DNA of 9,225 nucleotides from an uncultured Myxococcales bacterium (GTDB lineage Bacteria > Myxococcota_A > Polyangia > Polyangiales > Polyangiaceae): contig CALKVG010000306.1 in the NCBI GenBank assembly GCA_937998045.1, forward strand, positions 1 through 9,225, given 5' to 3'. Position 1 is the stretch's first letter. Each line of letters starts with the position of its first letter. Positions 6,942-9,225 of this stretch are shown piece after piece. The notes beneath the pieces were generated by a model. It was given only the letters and a program-made list of their open reading frames with translations, ran no database searches and was not told the DNA's origin. The translations under genes and the position numbers were made by a program.

Positions 6942-8400
6942 GTACCGACACGAAGTCGAGGGACAGCGGGCGCGCCAGCACGAGCGCCGCCACCGGATAA
7001 GTGACGGCGCCGGCGGCGATCTGCGCCACGAGCAGCGCCGGATACGAATGCAAGCCGGCGCTCTCGAGGACGAGCCGCGTCCCGAGCACCGCGATCACGA
7101 GGGGCAGACAGGCGGCCAGTGGCGCGCCGCATCGCGCGCATAGCTCCGCGAGCGCGATGCCCTCTACGATCTGGACGACGACAAGGCTCGCCAGGGCGTG
7201 GAGCGCGAAGGCGAGACCCACCGCCGCGCATGCGCTGAGGGGGCCGAGCCTGCCCAGTGTGAGGAGAAGGACCACGACGGCGGCGAGCTTCAGGACCTCG
7301 AGCGCCGCATCGATGCGCGGCCGGTCGCGCGCCAGAAGGTACGCCGAGATGGTCCACCCGATGGGTCGCAAGACGCTCAGGGCGGACAACATGGCCAGCA
7401 TCGGCCCGACATCACGCCATTCCGGCTTGAGGAGCGCGCCGACCAGCGCGGGCGCGACCGCCCCGAGGCCGACCGCGAGCGGGAACGTGACGAGCGCCAG
7501 GAGCCCGGTCGACCGGACGAGCGCCGCCTTCCCGTCCTCCGGCCGCATGTGCGCGAACGACGGAAGAAGGACGTCCCCGATCTGCTCGCCGACCTGCGTG
7601 GCGGGTACGTCGGCCACGTTGTACGCGAGGTTGTAGGCTCCCACCACGTCCGCCCCGAAGAGCCCCGAGACGATCGCGTTGTCCACTCGCCGTGCAGCGA
7701 AGCCGGCCGCCGTGCCGACCGACATCGGGGCGCCGAAGCGAACCATCGCTCGAACCGTGGGCCATGAGAAGCGCGTCGGCTGAAGCCACAGCTGGCGCGG
7801 TACGGACGCCGCCATCGCCGCCAGGCGGACGGCGCTTCGCACCCAGTTCGCTGCGACTACGCACATCGCTCCCCAACCGAGCGCGGCGAGCCCGACGGAC
7901 GTCGCCGTGTACGAGAGCTCGCTGGCCGTTCGGCACATGCCGATGACCCGGAAGCGCATTTCGCGCGCGAGGACGCGCTCCGGCATGTACGAGAACCGGT
8001 CGAGCATCGCGGCGAGCGCGAGCCCCGGCAGATACCGGTTCAGATCGGGAGCGCGCATCCAGGTGGCCAGCGGATGCGACATCGCGAGCACCGCCGCGAG
8101 CGCGAGGATGCCCAGGCAGACGTGCACCAGCGTGGCGTGCCAGGCGACGTCGCGGCCCACCGCGGGCCGAGCCACGTAGTACTGCCCGACGCCGAGCGTC
8201 GAGAATTGATTCGCAAGGACGACCGCGACCGCCGCATCGGCCACCTCGCCGAGCTCGCGGCGCGCTACGAAGTACGTGACGGCCAGCGTCCCGACCAGAC
8301 CGAGGCCCCGCGATGCGATGCCCGTCCCGATGGTCCACGCCGCGCCGCGCACGGCCTTCGTCACGAGCGACGAACCGTGCGGCGGACCCGCGGGGCTCAC
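6883..8400 (-). CDS. Oligosaccharide flippase family protein (Wzx-like, MOP superfamily)
   Basis: This 505-residue polytopic membrane protein has the length and about 12-14 hydrophobic segments expected of Wzx/polysaccharide-synthesis flippases, which move lipid-linked repeat units across the inner membrane. Clear segments include residues 23-45, 55-76, 88-108, 164-186, 297-324, 332-357, 366-411, 427-446 and 454-477. The signature PERVLAREMRFR (140-151), in the loop after the fourth segment, is typical of the WzxC/Polysacc_synt_3 branch. RFGAPMSVGTAAGFAARRVDN (221-241) matches the start of the second half, where such proteins keep charged residues in the lumen. The start GTG (8398-8400) overlaps the TGA of the upstream acetyltransferase gene by 4 bases, suggesting translational coupling; no Shine-Dalgarno sequence is obvious. 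The last ~19 residues are cytoplasmic, basic and weakly constrained, and overlap the convergent epimerase-like gene. The polysaccharide carried is not deducible here. Confidence 0.92.
   Translation of the reverse strand: MSPAGPPHGSSLVTKAVRGAAWTIGTGIASRGLGLVGTLAVTYFVARRELGEVADAAVAVVLANQFSTLGVGQYYVARPAVGRDVAWHATLVHVCLGILALAAVLAMSHPLATWMRAPDLNRYLPGLALAAMLDRFSYMPERVLAREMRFRVIGMCRTASELSYTATSVGLAALGWGAMCVVAANWVRSAVRLAAMAASVPRQLWLQPTRFSWPTVRAMVRFGAPMSVGTAAGFAARRVDNAIVSGLFGADVVGAYNLAYNVADVPATQVGEQIGDVLLPSFAHMRPEDGKAALVRSTGLLALVTFPLAVGLGAVAPALVGALLKPEWRDVGPMLAMLSALSVLRPIGWTISAYLLARDRPRIDAALEVLKLAAVVVLLLTLGRLGPLSACAAVGLAFALHALASLVVVQIVEGIALAELCARCGAPLAACLPLVIAVLGTRLVLESAGLHSYPALLVAQIAAGAVTYPVAALVLARPLSLDFVSVLTSALRRRTAPSVRATSGE
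8397..8400 (-). promoter_or_regulatory. GTGA stop/start overlap coupling the acetyltransferase and flippase
   Basis: On the minus strand the flippase GTG (8400-8398) shares bases with the TGA stop (8399-8397) of the acetyltransferase gene. With no visible ribosome site before the GTG, re-initiation by terminating ribosomes is the simplest reading. Both genes must then be on one transcript starting beyond the right edge. Confidence 0.7.
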
Positions 8401-9225
8401 TCGGACGCTCGCTCGCGCGGGGACCGCTCACCCCCCGACCGCCACTGCGCTCGAACGGTGCGCGCACGCGCAATGGCACCCTCGGTCCAGATTCGAACGG
8501 CCTCGACGCCGCGCGCGCGCACGCCCTGTCCCACCGCGCGCAGCGTGACGATCGGGCGCGTCGCCAGCGAGAGCTCTCGCTTGTAGCGCGACGCGCCGGC
8601 CAGAAAGTCGTACTCGCTCAGCCCGGATTCGATCGCCGAGCGGATCGCGAGCGCATGAAGAGCGATCCCCGGGCGGACGCCCTTCGGCACGTCCACGCAG
8701 CGGCCGCTCTGGTAAAAATGCAGCCTCCCGGCGTACACGATGCTGTACGCAGCGGCCACGGCGCGCCCGCGCACGGTGAGCCACGACAGGTCGAGGGTCG
8801 CTCCGTCCTCGCCGGCAAGCAATCGCGGCATGACGGTTTCGTGGAATCGACGGAAACGCGCGCTGGCGAACACGCCGCTCTTCCCCTCCGCGCTCCAGCG
8901 CTCGCCGTGCAGCGCCCTCAGGACACTCACCCCCTCCTCCAGATCCGCCGCCGTGCGCGCGCGCCTGAGCTCCCACTGTCCTCCGCTCCACGATTCGAGC
9001 TCGCGCAGGCTCCTCGTGACGACGTATCGTCGCGAGGAACCGAGAGCCCGCGTGTACTCGTCCCACGTTCGCGGCAGCGAGATGTACGGCGACTCGCCGC
9101 TCGCGGCGACCTGAACGCAGACCCCCCGGCGGTTCAATGCCGCCGCCAGCTCCGGGACGAGGGGGTCATCGCCGCTCATCGCCGTCATCCGCAGCTCGTC
9201 CCAGTCGCCGACGACCCGGTCCGCG
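8397..9225 (-). CDS. GNAT acyltransferase, CelD/BcsL family (Acetyltransf_6), 5' end outside window
   Basis: The frame is open to the window edge at 9225. An ATG exists at 9186-9188, but the codons before it encode VVGDWDELRM, the usual 'WDeLdL' core of this family, so the gene begins further right and about 276 C-terminal residues are visible. Family features are the central RTWDEYTRALGSSRRYVVTRSLREL (hallmark of the linker between the two GNAT halves), LRALHGERWSAEGKSGVF and the diagnostic YDFLAGASRYKREL near the C-terminus. That last motif corresponds to the DFLrGdeaYK box of BcsL/CelD proteins, with Asp-Phe-Leu, Gly and Tyr-Lys all kept. These proteins are linked to cellulose and exopolysaccharide synthesis and are thought to add acyl or aminoacyl groups to sugars; the real substrate is unproven. 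The stop overlaps the flippase start by 4 bases, so both are likely made together. The charged, Arg-rich C-terminal tail (SGGERSPRERASE) looks dispensable. Confidence 0.88.
   Translation of the reverse strand, partial: ADRVVGDWDELRMTAMSGDDPLVPELAAALNRRGVCVQVAASGESPYISLPRTWDEYTRALGSSRRYVVTRSLRELESWSGGQWELRRARTAADLEEGVSVLRALHGERWSAEGKSGVFASARFRRFHETVMPRLLAGEDGATLDLSWLTVRGRAVAAAYSIVYAGRLHFYQSGRCVDVPKGVRPGIALHALAIRSAIESGLSEYDFLAGASRYKRELSLATRPIVTLRAVGQGVRARGVEAVRIWTEGAIARARTVRAQWRSGGERSPRERASE

Noticed and set aside
7198..7767. A 189-codon plus-strand frame opposite the flippase gene
   Set aside because: It is rich in Arg, Glu, Asp and Gly, without hydrophobic core or motifs, and is antisense to membrane-spanning codons of the flippase.
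9186..9188. ATG at 9188 (minus strand) as the start of the GNAT gene
   Set aside because: The codons upstream to the window edge encode a conserved WDEL segment of the family, so this is an internal methionine.

Overview
The window is high-GC, densely coding bacterial DNA. Six protein genes fill almost all of it, and no gene-free stretch exceeds about 100 bases. The very long tetratricopeptide (TPR) protein with an acidic, proline-rich, disordered tail ending in a basic stretch and a PPPVPRGG terminus, the GC-rich codon use, and the mix of lipid, wall and exopolysaccharide genes suggest a myxobacterium-like member of the Myxococcota. This is an inference from gene style; there is no rRNA or other marker to confirm it.

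Bases 1-44 are not genomic. They match an Illumina Nextera i5-side adapter: the end of the P5 oligo, an 8-base index and the 33-base Read 1 transposase sequence. The window therefore starts at an untrimmed contig end, and the first gene is cut there artificially.

Layout: (1) 45-3904, plus strand, the C-terminal ~1285 residues of a giant TPR protein. (2) 3954-4856, minus strand, an LD-carboxypeptidase (peptidase S66) of murein recycling, convergent with gene 1. (3) 4951 (or 4900)-5883 and 5943-6941, plus strand, a likely two-gene operon of a glycerolipid-type acyltransferase and an extended-SDR, sugar-epimerase-like protein, with a plausible sigma70-like promoter in the gap that separates it from the divergent carboxypeptidase gene. 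(4) 9225-8397 and 8400-6883, minus strand, a CelD/BcsL-type GNAT acyltransferase (5' end beyond the window) joined by a 4-base stop/start overlap to a Wzx-like polysaccharide flippase. These two look like the downstream end of an exopolysaccharide export cluster whose other genes lie to the right. The flippase tail overlaps the epimerase-like tail by 59 bp on opposite strands.

I see no CRISPR array, insertion sequence, tRNA, rRNA, phage gene or recognisable defence system. The points most worth a second look are the adapter at the left edge, the epimerase-like protein whose catalytic Tyr/Lys positions read Phe/Arg, its pairing with the acyltransferase, and the 59-bp antisense tail overlap.
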